NCBI GenBank assembly: GCA_947465495.1
Contig: CANIAS010000016.1
Span: forward strand, 1-51,696
Direction of reading: 5' to 3'
Length of the DNA: 51,696 nt
Source: Candidatus Pollutiaquabacter sp.
GTDB taxonomy: Bacteria; Bacteroidota; Bacteroidia; AKYH767-A; 2013-40CM-41-45
The notes beneath the pieces are model-generated. The model saw nothing but the letters and a program-made list of their open reading frames with translations. It had not been told where the DNA came from and searched no databases. Position numbers and translations under genes: made by a program. Positions 18,002-27,355 of the stretch are shown here, in pieces. Within the stretch, counting starts at the first letter, position 1. Each line of letters begins with the position of its first letter.

Positions 18002-19621
18002 TTACTTGGATGCGACGTTGCTCTTTTCTATTTCTTCAAGTGCTTTATGGAGTGTAGGGTCGAGTTCGTGGATGACCGGGTAGAATCCTTCGTTCTTCCA
18101 GAGCTGACGTGCAATCATGGCTTTAAGTTGAATGACAATATAGCGCTGTGCTGTTTTAACTCCTGATTGGTCTGTATCTACACCAGCCTTAGCTGCATAG
18201 ACAACGAATTCATTGTATAACTTTTGATCCACCTTGAAGGCTTTATTAAAGGACAAAAAATCTTTGTACTGTTCGAAAGAAGCACGGTGCTGATCCAGGT
18301 AATCGTAAGCAAACTGAATAATAAGACCTTTGCTATTTGCTTGAGAATAGAAATTCGATAAGGTTTCCGTGTCCAATGGAACAAATAGGTCGGGCATGAT
18401 GCCGCCTCCGCCGTAAACAATCCGACCACCGGGTGTTGTAAATTTCAACGAATCGGAAAACTGAATGCTATCCTGATTAACAAGCTCACCACGCTTCAAG
18501 CGGTCCAACAATTCATTTTCATAATCTTCATAAATCCCGTCGTACGGTTTTTGAATACAACGTCCAGTAGGTGTATAATAGCGGGCCACCGTCAATCGTA
18601 TGGCTGATCCATCGGGAAGCTCACTTTGCTCTTGTACCAACCCTTTCCCAAACGAGCGGCGCCCCATGATTGTAGCGCGGTCCCAATCCTGTACGGCTCC
18701 GGAAACAATTTCACTGGCACTAGCACTTCCTTCATCAATTAATACAATGAGTTTCCCTTTTTCAAATAGACCATTTGCCGTAGCGAAATAATCATCGCGG
18801 GGCCGAGAGCGTCCTTCGGTGTAGACAATCAGCTTTTCGTCAGGAATAAATTCATCGGCAATTTTAATGGCTGTCTTTAGGTAGCCGCCAGGATTGCCGC
18901 GCAAATCCAACACCAGGCTCTTCATGCCGACGGCTTGCAACTTTTTAAATGCAGCAAGATATTCATCGTAGGTGTTTTCGGCGAAGTGAGAAATCTTGAT
19001 GTAGCCTGTTTCCTTGGAAAGCATATATCCGACATCCACACTGTAGAGTGGAATTTCGCCACGAGTGATGGTATATTCTAGGGTTTTGTTGGTTGAGCGA
19101 CGGAAGATGGTCACTTTGACTTTAGTTCCACCTTTACCGCGCAGCAATTGCATCACCTTAGAATTCGTAATGTCAATATGTGCGACATTTTTCCCTTCTA
19201 CGCGGATGATCCGGTCACCAGCACGAATGCCTAACTGCTCGGAAGGTCCTCCCGCAATGGCCGTCACTACCATGATTGTATCATCCTGAATGTGGAACTC
19301 GACGCCGATACCTTCAAAATTGCCTTCGAGAGGTTCATTGACCGCTTGCAACTCTTCGGAAGGAATATAGCTGGAATGAGGATCCAAGCTGTGCAACATC
19401 TCGGCAATTGCATCGTCCATTAATTTTCGCGAGTCGACCGAATCCACATATTCCTGAGAAATGTAATTGACAACATCGTTCAATTTGTTAAACTGGCCGG
19501 ACCGAAAATTAAATAACGCGGTGTCGTTACGATAGGGGCCACTTAATCGAATCCCTATAACTATTCCAATCGCCAGCGTAGCGGCGATGATAAAGGGTTG
19601 CCAAATTTTGTACTTATTCAA
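18002..19621 (-). CDS. S41-family C-terminal processing peptidase (CtpA-like)
   Basis: A 539-aa periplasmic protease with an N-terminal membrane anchor ([18 protein letters not shown], about 9-26). A PDZ domain lies at about 100-185, with [11 protein letters not shown] and [12 protein letters not shown]. The S41 core follows: [13 protein letters not shown], then the serine nucleophile in [11 protein letters not shown] (about 295-304) and the general-base lysine in [13 protein letters not shown] (about K326). The C-terminal about 150 residues are helical and variable. Such proteases trim periplasmic and envelope proteins. The start codon is TTG: there is no ATG before residue 68, and an in-frame TAA stands nine bases upstream. 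It sits 20 bases after the dCMP deaminase gene, in a run of four same-strand genes. Confidence 0.93.
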   Translation of the reverse strand: MNKYKIWQPFIIAATLAIGIVIGIRLSGPYRNDTALFNFRSGQFNKLNDVVNYISQEYVDSVDSRKLMDDAIAEMLHSLDPHSSYIPSEELQAVNEPLEGNFEGIGVEFHIQDDTIMVVTAIAGGPSEQLGIRAGDRIIRVEGKNVAHIDITNSKVMQLLRGKGGTKVKVTIFRRSTNKTLEYTITRGEIPLYSVDVGYMLSKETGYIKISHFAENTYDEYLAAFKKLQAVGMKSLVLDLRGNPGGYLKTAIKIADEFIPDEKLIVYTEGRSRPRDDYFATANGLFEKGKLIVLIDEGSASASEIVSGAVQDWDRATIMGRRSFGKGLVQEQSELPDGSAIRLTVARYYTPTGRCIQKPYDGIYEDYENELLDRLKRGELVNQDSIQFSDSLKFTTPGGRIVYGGGGIMPDLFVPLDTETLSNFYSQANSKGLIIQFAYDYLDQHRASFEQYKDFLSFNKAFKVDQKLYNEFVVYAAKAGVDTDQSGVKTAQRYIVIQLKAMIARQLWKNEGFYPVIHELDPTLHKALEEIEKSNVASK

Positions 19622-19641
19622 AACGGAGTTTTACTATACTA

Positions 19642-20109
19642 TTATAATACACCGGAAGGGGTGAATTGCTCCACTTCCACACCGAACCTGCGCAAGAATT
19701 CAACGCCTTCATCGAGGGGAATTCCCTTGAACGCTGCATAAGATTCCAAGAAGTAAACTTTTTTGATGCCTAACGTGTAAATAACACGGGCACACGCAAG
19801 GCAAGGAGAAAGTGTCACGTACAAAGTACAACCTTCGATGATCACATTGTTTTTAGACGCATATAGAATAGCGTTTTGCTCCGCGTGCAAGGCGAGCGAG
19901 CAGCTGCCTTTGCTGTCTCGCGGACAACCGGTTTCTGGCCATTCCTTGTCACAATTATGTGTGCCAGCAGGTGGACCGTTGTAACCGAGGGATACGATTC
20001 GAGTGTCCTTGGTGAGCACTGCTCCTACCCCGATTTTAACACAGTGGGATTTGCGCGAAAGGTTGCGCGCCAGGTCCATGTAAATTTCGTCGAAACTCGG
20101 GCTATTCAT
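19642..20109 (-). CDS. dCMP deaminase (cytidine/deoxycytidylate deaminase family)
   Basis: A 155-aa zinc deaminase. The catalytic HAE motif is in LALHAEQNAILYA (about 74-86), with the zinc-binding PCLACA (PCxxC) at about 106-111. The insert between strands 1 and 3 (GYNGPPAGTHNCDKEW) is typical of dCMP deaminase/ComEB rather than free cytidine deaminase. The likely reaction is dCMP to dUMP, feeding dTMP synthesis and fitting the thymidine kinase also present in this window. It lies 49 bases after the TMTC-like gene and 20 bases before the protease gene. Confidence 0.92.
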   Translation of the reverse strand: MNSPSFDEIYMDLARNLSRKSHCVKIGVGAVLTKDTRIVSLGYNGPPAGTHNCDKEWPETGCPRDSKGSCSLALHAEQNAILYASKNNVIIEGCTLYVTLSPCLACARVIYTLGIKKVYFLESYAAFKGIPLDEGVEFLRRFGVEVEQFTPSGVL

Positions 20110-20158
20110 GTTGGTAAAGATACGTGTATTTCCGTAGCGGAAATCCGTCCATCAAACA

Positions 20159-22192
20159 TCATTGCACGCCACCGGTGCGGTTCAACCAAAGGAGAGCCTC
20201 CTCGTCATTCGGTTTGCATTGCAGGGCTTTTTTCCAATATGTCCGGGCATTAACCAGGTCTTTCTTGACGTAATACATCCCGCCAAGGTTTATCCAAGCT
20301 TGTGCATTGGTAGGACTGATCTCTGCCGATAACTGGTAGTAGCGGATGGCTTTATCCAGATTCTCGTCTTTCCCAGCCCACGTTCTACGTCCCATCTCCC
20401 AATATTCGTTGCTAAGAATTTGCATGGCATCGCAGCCCGGGCTCAGTGACAACGCCTGATTCATAGCAGCACGAGCCTGATCGTGCATGTCCAACTCAGC
20501 ATACGCCAATGCTCCCAGGCGCCATGCATCCACAAAACCGGGGGCTTGCTGCATCGACACTTCATAATCGGCTTTGGCTTTCTCAAAATCACCCATCTTC
20601 AGATACGCAGATCCTCGATTGGAGTACGTTGCCGGGAAGTTCGGCATCAGCTCCAACGCCTTGCTATAATAGACTACAGCAGTATCGTATTGTTTCAGAT
20701 CAAAATAAACATTCCCCTTATTACACCATGCTTCGGCTAAAAAGGGTTCCTGCGAAATCGAGGAATCAACATCTTGCAAGGCCTTAGCATATTCCTTTTT
20801 CCTAAACCAAATCATCGATCGGTTATTATACGCACGCGGCTGACGGGTATTAATCGTTAAGGAAGCGTTGAAATCCTCCAGTGCGCGATCCAAGTCGCCG
20901 CGCTCATTGTAATATGATCCGCGATTATTGTAGGCCTCGTGTGAACGTGGATTCTTTTCAATGATATCTGTCCACAAGGTGGCGTTGCCTTTCCAAACTG
21001 CGACGCGTTGATGAGCCAATACTGCCAAGGGTAGCAAACTGATCCATACTACCATCGTCCATGGCTTACGGCCAGACACTGCCATGCAAAGCAGCAAGAA
21101 TAAACCCAGGTAACTGACGTACGAGAATCGTTCATAAATCACTGACGAGTTTAATGCCACAACGTGCAGCGTTGGAAAAATATTAATGGCAAAGAAAGTC
21201 AAACCAAACGCTGCAAGCGGTGAACGCTTCCACCATCGTAGTATAAAAAATACCGTGGCTGCAGCAAGTAAAATTCCTCCTGTCAGATACAGCCAAAAAT
21301 CCGTGCTGCCCTCGATTGGAAATCCATAGATGGCGTTCTGACGAAATGGTAATACACATTTGATCACATACAGAAAATAGGCCTGAAAGGAATAAATCAC
21401 CCTCGTCATGAATCCTACCGGCACAGCGTACTTGTCTGCTTGCAGCGACGATGTCGTAATAGCGGCCCAGCCGAAAGAGATGGATCCTATTAGAAACGGT
21501 AATTTATCCAACCACTGACGACGTGTGAAAGTCTGATTGCGCAGATAGTCGCAAAGCAACAATACTACCGGCAACGTGATCGCCTGAATCTTTGAAAAGG
21601 CCGAACACAAAAACAATAAAATACTGATGACGTACCATCCGTAGGCCGGACGTTCGCGATCAGCATACACCATATAAGACCACCAGGATAACAGAAAAAA
21701 GAACATGAAGAGAACGTCCTTTCGACTGGCAATCCAAGCAACTGACTCAACGTGTAATGGATGCAGTGCGAAGAGAAATGCAATTAATGCCGCTGTAGCG
21801 GGGTTTTGTAATAAATGTCGGAATACAAAGAAAACGAGAATGCTGTTGGCCACATGCAACCATACGTTAGTTCCGTGATACCAGCCGGCACTGTCGGATC
21901 CGGCTGCATAATCAACCGCATAGGATAGAATGACCAGTGGATTGTAACTGAGTAGAACCTTGGTTTTAAAGATGAGGACAATATTGTCCCACGACAATGA
22001 TCGAATCAACAATAATTCCCGGATGTAATGATTGTCGTCCCAGTTGGTGACTTCAAAATCAAAGCAATCGGCAAAAACCAAAAATGTGATAAGGGCAAGA
22101 ACCGGCACTATCAAAACCGGAGAATACCAATTGAACGTAACACCAGTGGTTGGACTGATTTTCTTTTTAACGGGTTTTGGAGACTTGACCAT
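20159..22192 (-). CDS. TMTC-like multi-pass membrane protein with TPR repeats (paralogue A)
   Basis: A 677-aa protein. The N-terminal about 410 residues contain around ten hydrophobic helices. After the first of these (about 24-41) an acidic pair sits in the first extracytoplasmic loop (TNWDDNHYI, D52-D53), as in GT-C enzymes such as PMT and eukaryotic TMTC O-mannosyltransferases. LFALHPLHVESVAWIASRKDVL and FSKIQAITLPVVLLLCDYL are the conserved helical blocks of bacterial TMTC-like proteins. The C-terminal about 250 residues are six or seven TPR units (AYNNRGSYYNERGDLDRALEDF and similar). A role as a lipid-linked sugar:protein glycosyltransferase is a fold-level inference; activity is not established for bacterial members. 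It is paralogous to the gene at 45349. It is the first gene of the unit running through dCMP deaminase, protease and sod. Confidence 0.82.
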   Translation of the reverse strand: MVKSPKPVKKKISPTTGVTFNWYSPVLIVPVLALITFLVFADCFDFEVTNWDDNHYIRELLLIRSLSWDNIVLIFKTKVLLSYNPLVILSYAVDYAAGSDSAGWYHGTNVWLHVANSILVFFVFRHLLQNPATAALIAFLFALHPLHVESVAWIASRKDVLFMFFFLLSWWSYMVYADRERPAYGWYVISILLFLCSAFSKIQAITLPVVLLLCDYLRNQTFTRRQWLDKLPFLIGSISFGWAAITTSSLQADKYAVPVGFMTRVIYSFQAYFLYVIKCVLPFRQNAIYGFPIEGSTDFWLYLTGGILLAAATVFFILRWWKRSPLAAFGLTFFAINIFPTLHVVALNSSVIYERFSYVSYLGLFLLLCMAVSGRKPWTMVVWISLLPLAVLAHQRVAVWKGNATLWTDIIEKNPRSHEAYNNRGSYYNERGDLDRALEDFNASLTINTRQPRAYNNRSMIWFRKKEYAKALQDVDSSISQEPFLAEAWCNKGNVYFDLKQYDTAVVYYSKALELMPNFPATYSNRGSAYLKMGDFEKAKADYEVSMQQAPGFVDAWRLGALAYAELDMHDQARAAMNQALSLSPGCDAMQILSNEYWEMGRRTWAGKDENLDKAIRYYQLSAEISPTNAQAWINLGGMYYVKKDLVNARTYWKKALQCKPNDEEALLWLNRTGGVQ

Positions 22193-22274
22193 GGGTTATA
22201 AAAATAAACCAAATAGTGGCAGCTGTTCAACCTGCTGCATCATTCTTTTTTCACGACAATAACTATCATGAAAA

Positions 22275-22298
22275 ACGCCCGGAAATAAGGCCGGGCGT
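22275..22298 (-). terminator. Rho-independent terminator of the beta-helix protein gene
   Basis: An 8-bp GC-rich stem (ACGCCCGG / CCGGGCGT) with an eight-base loop lies 23 bases past the stop at 22321 on the minus strand, followed in that direction by a short T run (AAAAA on the plus strand at 22271-22275). It also carries TTT on its plus-strand side. Confidence 0.75.
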
Positions 22299-22320
22299 TT
22301 CGATGGGTTAACGTTGTCGA

Positions 22321-25317
22321 TTAACGATGTGAAATCACCAATGGACGATGGCAGGAGAAATTCTCGCCAACCATTTGCAAGGTATACGTTCCTTCCGCCC
22401 AGGAAGCAGTTTGAACCGTAAACTGATGTGTCGCTGCTGCTTCTATCATTTCACGATACACTTCGCGTCCTTGAAGATCATACACCACAGCCGTGAAACG
22501 TCCGAAATTGCCATTCAAGCCCGCTACGGTAATGTTGTTAGAGGCTGGATTAGGATATAAAGTTACATCGGCCGTTTGTACTGACTGCATACCGGTAGTG
22601 ACATCGATAAGGACGGTGTCAATGGCGGTACAACCCGATGCATTTGAAACCAGCACAAAATAACTACCTGGCGCAGTAACGGTCAAGGTTTGACCAGTAG
22701 ATCCATCGGACCACAAATAGCTGGAGAAGCCAGCACCAGCATCTAAGGTGTAACTGAATGGATTTACAAGAACAGTATCGGGGCCAAGCGTCACACTGAT
22801 TGGGGCCAACACGCTCACCTGAGCAGGCACGCGAGCGCTGGCGCATGCTCCATATCCACAACCGGTGAATGCATTGGATAGGCCGGGATTTTGAGCACCC
22901 GCACTGTAGGATGAGCAGGTAATGTCCGATGCATTATCATGGTCTACATTTCCCGTTCTAGATACTGAGGTTCCAGAACAAGCAATGGCGCCATCACCCG
23001 TCCATTGTGAACCAACCGTTACATTAAATCCGCCCACCGTGATATTCAGCGACTGAATATCTGAGGCCGTCCATCCGAACGCGACATAATCCTGAACAAT
23101 TCCATTCTGATCAATAATCATCATCCATCCTGCTGAACCAGGATTCAGCAAAAGGTTAGAGCCCCAGTAATTATCGGCAGTATTATCTGAGCGATATTGG
23201 ATTTCGCCTGCTTGAAAAACACCAAGATCCCAGGTAATGGTATTAATGGTATTAATATCTGTACTGCCATCGCACGCTACCACCTTCCAGCCTGTCGCAT
23301 CGAAGGGCAAAGCAGAAAGATTTTGTACCTCAACGAAGTCTCCTACATTACCGCTGGGAAGCGACGGATCATCCAATGCTACTTCGGTAATGCGCAAACA
23401 GCCACCGGCGCCTTCCTGCCGCGATTCCATCCAATAGGTAGTTGAAGCGGTAATCGCAGGACTGAATGTGTTGCCGATAAAAACTGGAGCGGAAGCAGTA
23501 TCTGATTCGAACCAGAACGTTGCAAAGCCGGAATCAGTAGTAGACGTAATGATACCGCCAGGGCAATAATTAAACGTATTGGTAGTGGGTGCGTTCGGAA
23601 TTGCCAAGAAGGTTGCTGAACCCTGAGTGGTATCGTTCAGATTATCCAGATCGCCTGCAAGTGCTGTGTAGGCGGTGACATCAAGCGTTCCTCCAGCAAT
23701 AGTATTCAAAGTCTGTGTAAAATAAACCGTATCCGTTGCTCCTGACGCCAACGGACCAACGTAGGTTGCGCTTAAAGTTGCGGTGACCGCACCGGTAACT
23801 TCAGCAGTCACCGGAATATTGGATTGTGCGTTGCTACCAAAGTTTCGGATAGAAACAGCCACTTGCACCGCAGCAGTACCGCAAGAAGTGCTTGTAGGTG
23901 TAACCACAGCTACTGGTCCGATGTTATCACCGAGTGGCGTAAATTCCGCAGCGCCCATATCAGGATTAGTTGCATCACGAAGGGTGCCGTCAATGTCGGT
24001 TGTGATACCAGCATACGGTAACGCATTGTTATTGACAATAGCAGAGGTAGAACGCAAGTCGGTGTTCGAAGCAAATTGAGGATCGCCGGACACCGAATGA
24101 CCATCAAAAGAACTAGCGGTTTGCCAATCAATAAGGTTCACACGTGAAAGGCCATCCCAGTTACCGGTGGCAACAGCACCGTACAGATTGTTGTAATCGG
24201 AGGCAACAATCGAGGTATTGAGGCCTGCTGCAATATCGACAGCTGTACCACAGCTTACGATGTTGTTGTTCTGTAAAGAAATATTACTGCCCGCCACCCC
24301 ACTAACCTGAAGTCCAAGAGCGCCCACAGGACTGCTATACATATTCACAGAATTGTAAATCAACTTGTGATTGGTGGTGCTTGTGAGGTAGATGGCCGCA
24401 GAGGTACCTGAACCTGTACACGCCACGAAGTTGTTGTAGATAAGTCCTTCTGCACCTGCCAGTGCGGTAACGCCATTGACATAGATTCCCCAGCAAGTCC
24501 CTGAGCTTTGTCCTGAAATACGGTTAGTATAAACTTGTACACCACGATCGATATTGGTCAGATAAATGCCCGCGAACTGAATGGTACCCGGCATAGCACT
24601 AATACTGTTGTTACGAATAATAGGTGAGCGCTGATCTTGCAAATGGATTCCCTGATTACCAGTACCAACAATGATGTTGTTTTCAATAACATTCTGTGGT
24701 TCACGGAAAGTGGAATTAGGACCGGCCAAGTGAATCGCATACGACCCATTCTCTAAGTAATTATTACGGATAGTGGTGATGGAATCCACGCTCGTGCCAC
24801 CGGTCGGAGAATAAATAAGCGTTGCATTCACCGACGTGACGTTCGTCATCGGACCAATCAGGTGACAATTCTCGACGGTGGTTCCAATGGAAATATTGTT
24901 GATGGCCACCACGGTGCCGTACGTTCCGGAACCCGTACGGGAAATGGTCAGTTTTCTCAAGGTAACCCAATCGGCACCATAGATATTAACGACATAGTTA
25001 TCCGTAACTGAACTACCAACGGCATCGTTCAGGAGAACCGAAGAGCTATCGCCATTTTCCGCCTGAAACGTGATGGTGTTCGTGGAAGAGGCCCCGGTAA
25101 CAGCTGTCAAAACTACCTTACCTACATATGTTCCGGGACGAATGTCAAAAATAACAGGACCGGATACTCCTTGACTGACCAATGCAGCAGCTGCTGCTGT
25201 GGGTGTGGCGTATGCAGGAGATGCTCCGCCGACCGTGTAAGTGCCGCTCAAAGCTGCATGTACAGCATTGATTGCGAATAGGCTGAAGGCCAAAATGAAC
25301 GTAGAAAGTTTCCTCAT
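22321..25317 (-). CDS. T9SS type A secreted protein: beta-helix, CARDB-like and lamin-tail-like domains
   Basis: A 998-aa protein with a clear signal peptide (LSTFILAFSLFAINAVHA). Residues about 25-440 are a right-handed parallel beta-helix, shown by regular N-N-x-I and N-x-I-x-x-x-G turns (ENNIIVGTGNQGIHLQDQRSPIIRN pattern). A CARDB/Ig-like segment follows (about 465-570: VQVAVSIRNFGSNAQSNIPV, ASGATDTVYF). An LTD-like domain (about 640-790) contains ITEVALDD, GDFVEVQNLSALPFDATGW and GWMMIIDQNG. A short SPRT-like beta segment precedes the C-terminal T9SS type A sorting domain (about 920-998: VTLYPNPASNNITV, VYDLQGREVY, GTYTLQM). It is predicted to be secreted and surface-attached. The ligand is unknown; beta-helices often bind or cleave polysaccharide, but no catalytic site was identified. 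It is divergent from the gene at 25481. Confidence 0.9.
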   Translation of the reverse strand: MRKLSTFILAFSLFAINAVHAALSGTYTVGGASPAYATPTAAAAALVSQGVSGPVIFDIRPGTYVGKVVLTAVTGASSTNTITFQAENGDSSSVLLNDAVGSSVTDNYVVNIYGADWVTLRKLTISRTGSGTYGTVVAINNISIGTTVENCHLIGPMTNVTSVNATLIYSPTGGTSVDSITTIRNNYLENGSYAIHLAGPNSTFREPQNVIENNIIVGTGNQGIHLQDQRSPIIRNNSISAMPGTIQFAGIYLTNIDRGVQVYTNRISGQSSGTCWGIYVNGVTALAGAEGLIYNNFVACTGSGTSAAIYLTSTTNHKLIYNSVNMYSSPVGALGLQVSGVAGSNISLQNNNIVSCGTAVDIAAGLNTSIVASDYNNLYGAVATGNWDGLSRVNLIDWQTASSFDGHSVSGDPQFASNTDLRSTSAIVNNNALPYAGITTDIDGTLRDATNPDMGAAEFTPLGDNIGPVAVVTPTSTSCGTAAVQVAVSIRNFGSNAQSNIPVTAEVTGAVTATLSATYVGPLASGATDTVYFTQTLNTIAGGTLDVTAYTALAGDLDNLNDTTQGSATFLAIPNAPTTNTFNYCPGGIITSTTDSGFATFWFESDTASAPVFIGNTFSPAITASTTYWMESRQEGAGGCLRITEVALDDPSLPSGNVGDFVEVQNLSALPFDATGWKVVACDGSTDINTINTITWDLGVFQAGEIQYRSDNTADNYWGSNLLLNPGSAGWMMIIDQNGIVQDYVAFGWTASDIQSLNITVGGFNVTVGSQWTGDGAIACSGTSVSRTGNVDHDNASDITCSSYSAGAQNPGLSNAFTGCGYGACASARVPAQVSVLAPISVTLGPDTVLVNPFSYTLDAGAGFSSYLWSDGSTGQTLTVTAPGSYFVLVSNASGCTAIDTVLIDVTTGMQSVQTADVTLYPNPASNNITVAGLNGNFGRFTAVVYDLQGREVYREMIEAAATHQFTVQTASWAEGTYTLQMVGENFSCHRPLVISHR

Positions 25318-25338
25318 GGTGGGTTAGTTTTAGGAGTG

Positions 25339-25346
25339 CTAAAATA
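25339..25346 (-). promoter_or_regulatory. Candidate promoter for the 22321-25317 gene
   Basis: On the minus strand TATTTTAG differs from TAnnTTTG at one base and lies 18 bases downstream of a TTTG (25365-25368, minus strand), near the expected -33/-7 spacing. The predicted leader is about 15-20 nt. It overlaps a set of direct and inverted repeats, described as a separate feature. Confidence 0.3.
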
Positions 25347-25347
25347 A

Positions 25348-25389
25348 TGATTCAAAGCGAGTAGCAAAGCGAGCTCTTCCTTTGAATCA
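25348..25389. repeat. Inverted and direct repeats in a divergent intergenic region
   Basis: A perfect 10-bp inverted repeat, TGATTCAAAG (25348-25357) and CTTTGAATCA (25380-25389), brackets two direct copies of CAAAGCGAG (25353-25361 and 25365-25373) spaced exactly 12 bp apart. The cluster lies between two divergent genes encoding T9SS cargo and overlaps a candidate promoter. It could be an operator or an RNA hairpin. Confidence 0.6.
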
Positions 25390-25480
25390 GGAAATAATTA
25401 TAAATAGGATTGGAGTCCTTAAACCAAGTTGCCGTAATTTAGTCGAATCGGCCAATCCAACCCCTCCCGAATCCAAAATC

Positions 25481-27157
25481 ATGTTGAAAAGAACCCTGCT
25501 CTTACCATTAATCGTTGTGTCAATCGCACTTAAGGCCCAAAATACCGTCGGTTTACTGCAATATGACCCGGGAAACCAAGACGGGTATGTTCTATTTGCG
25601 CCTAATTTTGGCGACACCACCTATCTGATTGATAAATGTGGGAATCGGGTTCATCAATGGGCAAGTCCTTATCAACCAGGTCAATCGGTCTATTTGTTGG
25701 AAGATGGCTCCCTCTTACGCACCGGTCGTTCAAACAGTACGGTCTTTAATTCCGGCGGACAAGGTGGCTGGATTGAGCGTTACGATTGGAATAACCAATT
25801 GATTTGGTCGTATCGAATCTCCAATGCCACCGAATGTGCGCATCACGATGTCCGATTTCTACCCAATGGAAATATTCTGGTCATCGTTTGGGATTTAAAA
25901 ACTCCTTCGGAAGCGCTGGCGATAGGCAGAGACTCAGCAAAAATTGGGACCTCGTTATGGGGGGACAAGATACTCGAACTGCAACCTGTCGGTAATAATG
26001 GAGCCAACATCGTGTGGGAATGGAACTCCTGGGATCATTTGGTGCAAGACTATAATCCCAACTTACCTAATTACGGGACAGTCGCGCAGCACCCTGAATT
26101 AATTAATTTGAATTACATCAACGGGGCTGCAACCAACGCTGACTGGCTCCATTGCAATGCTATCGATTATAATCCGTTGCTTGACCAGGTAATTATCAGC
26201 TCTCACAACCTTTGCGAATTCTGGATCATTGACCACAGCACCACGATGGCAGAAGCCGCGGCGCACACTGGCGGTCGTTATGGCAAAGGCGGTGACATTC
26301 TGTATCGTTGGGGAAATCCGCAAGTATACAATCGCGGCACAACGACCAACAAAAAATTATACGGCCAACACAATACACAGTGGATCCAACCAGGACTGAC
26401 AGATGCCGGAAATATTTTGGTCTTCAACAATGGTCTTGCACGGCCAGGGGGGAATTATTCAACGGTGGACATCATCGCACCTCCCATTGACAGTGCAGGA
26501 AACTATACATTAAATGGTGGATCTGCTTTTGGTCCGGACAGCGCCTATTGGAAATACACAGCACCGGTTCCTTCCTCCTTCTTTTCTACGAATATATCCG
26601 GTGCGCAGCGACTGTCGAGTGGGAATACCCTCATTTGTAGTGGTAGCAACGGAATCTTCTTCGAGATTGATGTACAAAAAAATAGCGTATGGCGTTATGT
26701 TAGTCCGGTCGGACAAAACGGTGCACTTATCTCACAAGGCAACAACCCAACGATGAACAGTGTTTTCCGAAGCACTTTGTATGAAGCTTCCTATCCTGGT
26801 CTTGCCGGACAATCGCTGGTTCCTGGGACACCAATTGAACTCAATCCAACGCCATCCACGTGTGCTATGATCACCTCAGCAGGAACACTGACTGAATCAA
26901 AAGACATCGCACTATCCGTAACGAACCCTTTTAGCGATGTGCTGTGGCTACATTATGAAGGCCAACCACAGATGGCAGCAGCAACCTTATACGACATGAC
27001 TGGCAAAGTCGTACAAACATGGGACGAACTTTATCTTCAACCCGGCGAATCTACTGCCTTGGAGGTGCAACATTCCGTTTCAACCGGCTGTTACATGTTA
27101 CATGTAAACGTCGCAGGAACAGTTTGGAGACAACGTATGGTAGCAGGCGTTCGATAA
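25481..27157 (+). CDS. Aryl-sulfate sulfotransferase-like protein with T9SS C-terminal domain
   Basis: A 558-aa protein from the ATG at 25481; upstream in-frame non-ATG starts are rejected because only this start exposes the signal peptide (TLLLPLIVVSIALKAQ). Residues about 20-440 look like a six-bladed propeller of the arylsulfotransferase (ASST) type: ECAHHDVRFLPNGNILVIVWD, DWLHCNAIDYNPLLDQVIISSHNLCEFWIID and YGQHNTQWIQPG carry the histidines expected around the active site. The C-terminal about 80 residues (LSVTNPFSDVLWL, LYDMTGKVVQTW, GCYMLHV) are a T9SS type A-like sorting domain. Known ASST enzymes move sulfate between phenolic compounds; whether this one is catalytic is unproven. Secretion to the surface is predicted. 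No sulfatase is adjacent. Confidence 0.83.
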   Translation: MLKRTLLLPLIVVSIALKAQNTVGLLQYDPGNQDGYVLFAPNFGDTTYLIDKCGNRVHQWASPYQPGQSVYLLEDGSLLRTGRSNSTVFNSGGQGGWIERYDWNNQLIWSYRISNATECAHHDVRFLPNGNILVIVWDLKTPSEALAIGRDSAKIGTSLWGDKILELQPVGNNGANIVWEWNSWDHLVQDYNPNLPNYGTVAQHPELINLNYINGAATNADWLHCNAIDYNPLLDQVIISSHNLCEFWIIDHSTTMAEAAAHTGGRYGKGGDILYRWGNPQVYNRGTTTNKKLYGQHNTQWIQPGLTDAGNILVFNNGLARPGGNYSTVDIIAPPIDSAGNYTLNGGSAFGPDSAYWKYTAPVPSSFFSTNISGAQRLSSGNTLICSGSNGIFFEIDVQKNSVWRYVSPVGQNGALISQGNNPTMNSVFRSTLYEASYPGLAGQSLVPGTPIELNPTPSTCAMITSAGTLTESKDIALSVTNPFSDVLWLHYEGQPQMAAATLYDMTGKVVQTWDELYLQPGESTALEVQHSVSTGCYMLHVNVAGTVWRQRMVAGVR

Positions 27158-27196
27158 CGTCGAGTGGCGCGATTAGGAATACGCGCATTTTCTTCG

Positions 27197-27204
27197 TACA
27201 TTTG
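27197..27204 (+). promoter_or_regulatory. Bacteroidota -7 promoter element of the helicase gene
   Basis: TACATTTG is an exact match to TAnnTTTG. A TTAG at 27173-27176, one base off the -33 TTTG, precedes it by 20 bases. Transcription would start near 27211, leaving a leader of about 145 nt before the ATG at 27356. Confidence 0.5.
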
Positions 27205-27355
27205 ACCTGATTTGAAAGGCGTGCGGTCATTCCCGCCTGTTGATCCCGCTGATTGTGGGCTTTTTACATCCTTTCTCTCTTCCAACTTCAGGTTTTGCTG
27301 TCCAAACGGATCGATCAGTCTTACCTGCCCATTTACGATCCGAAGTCACTTTATC

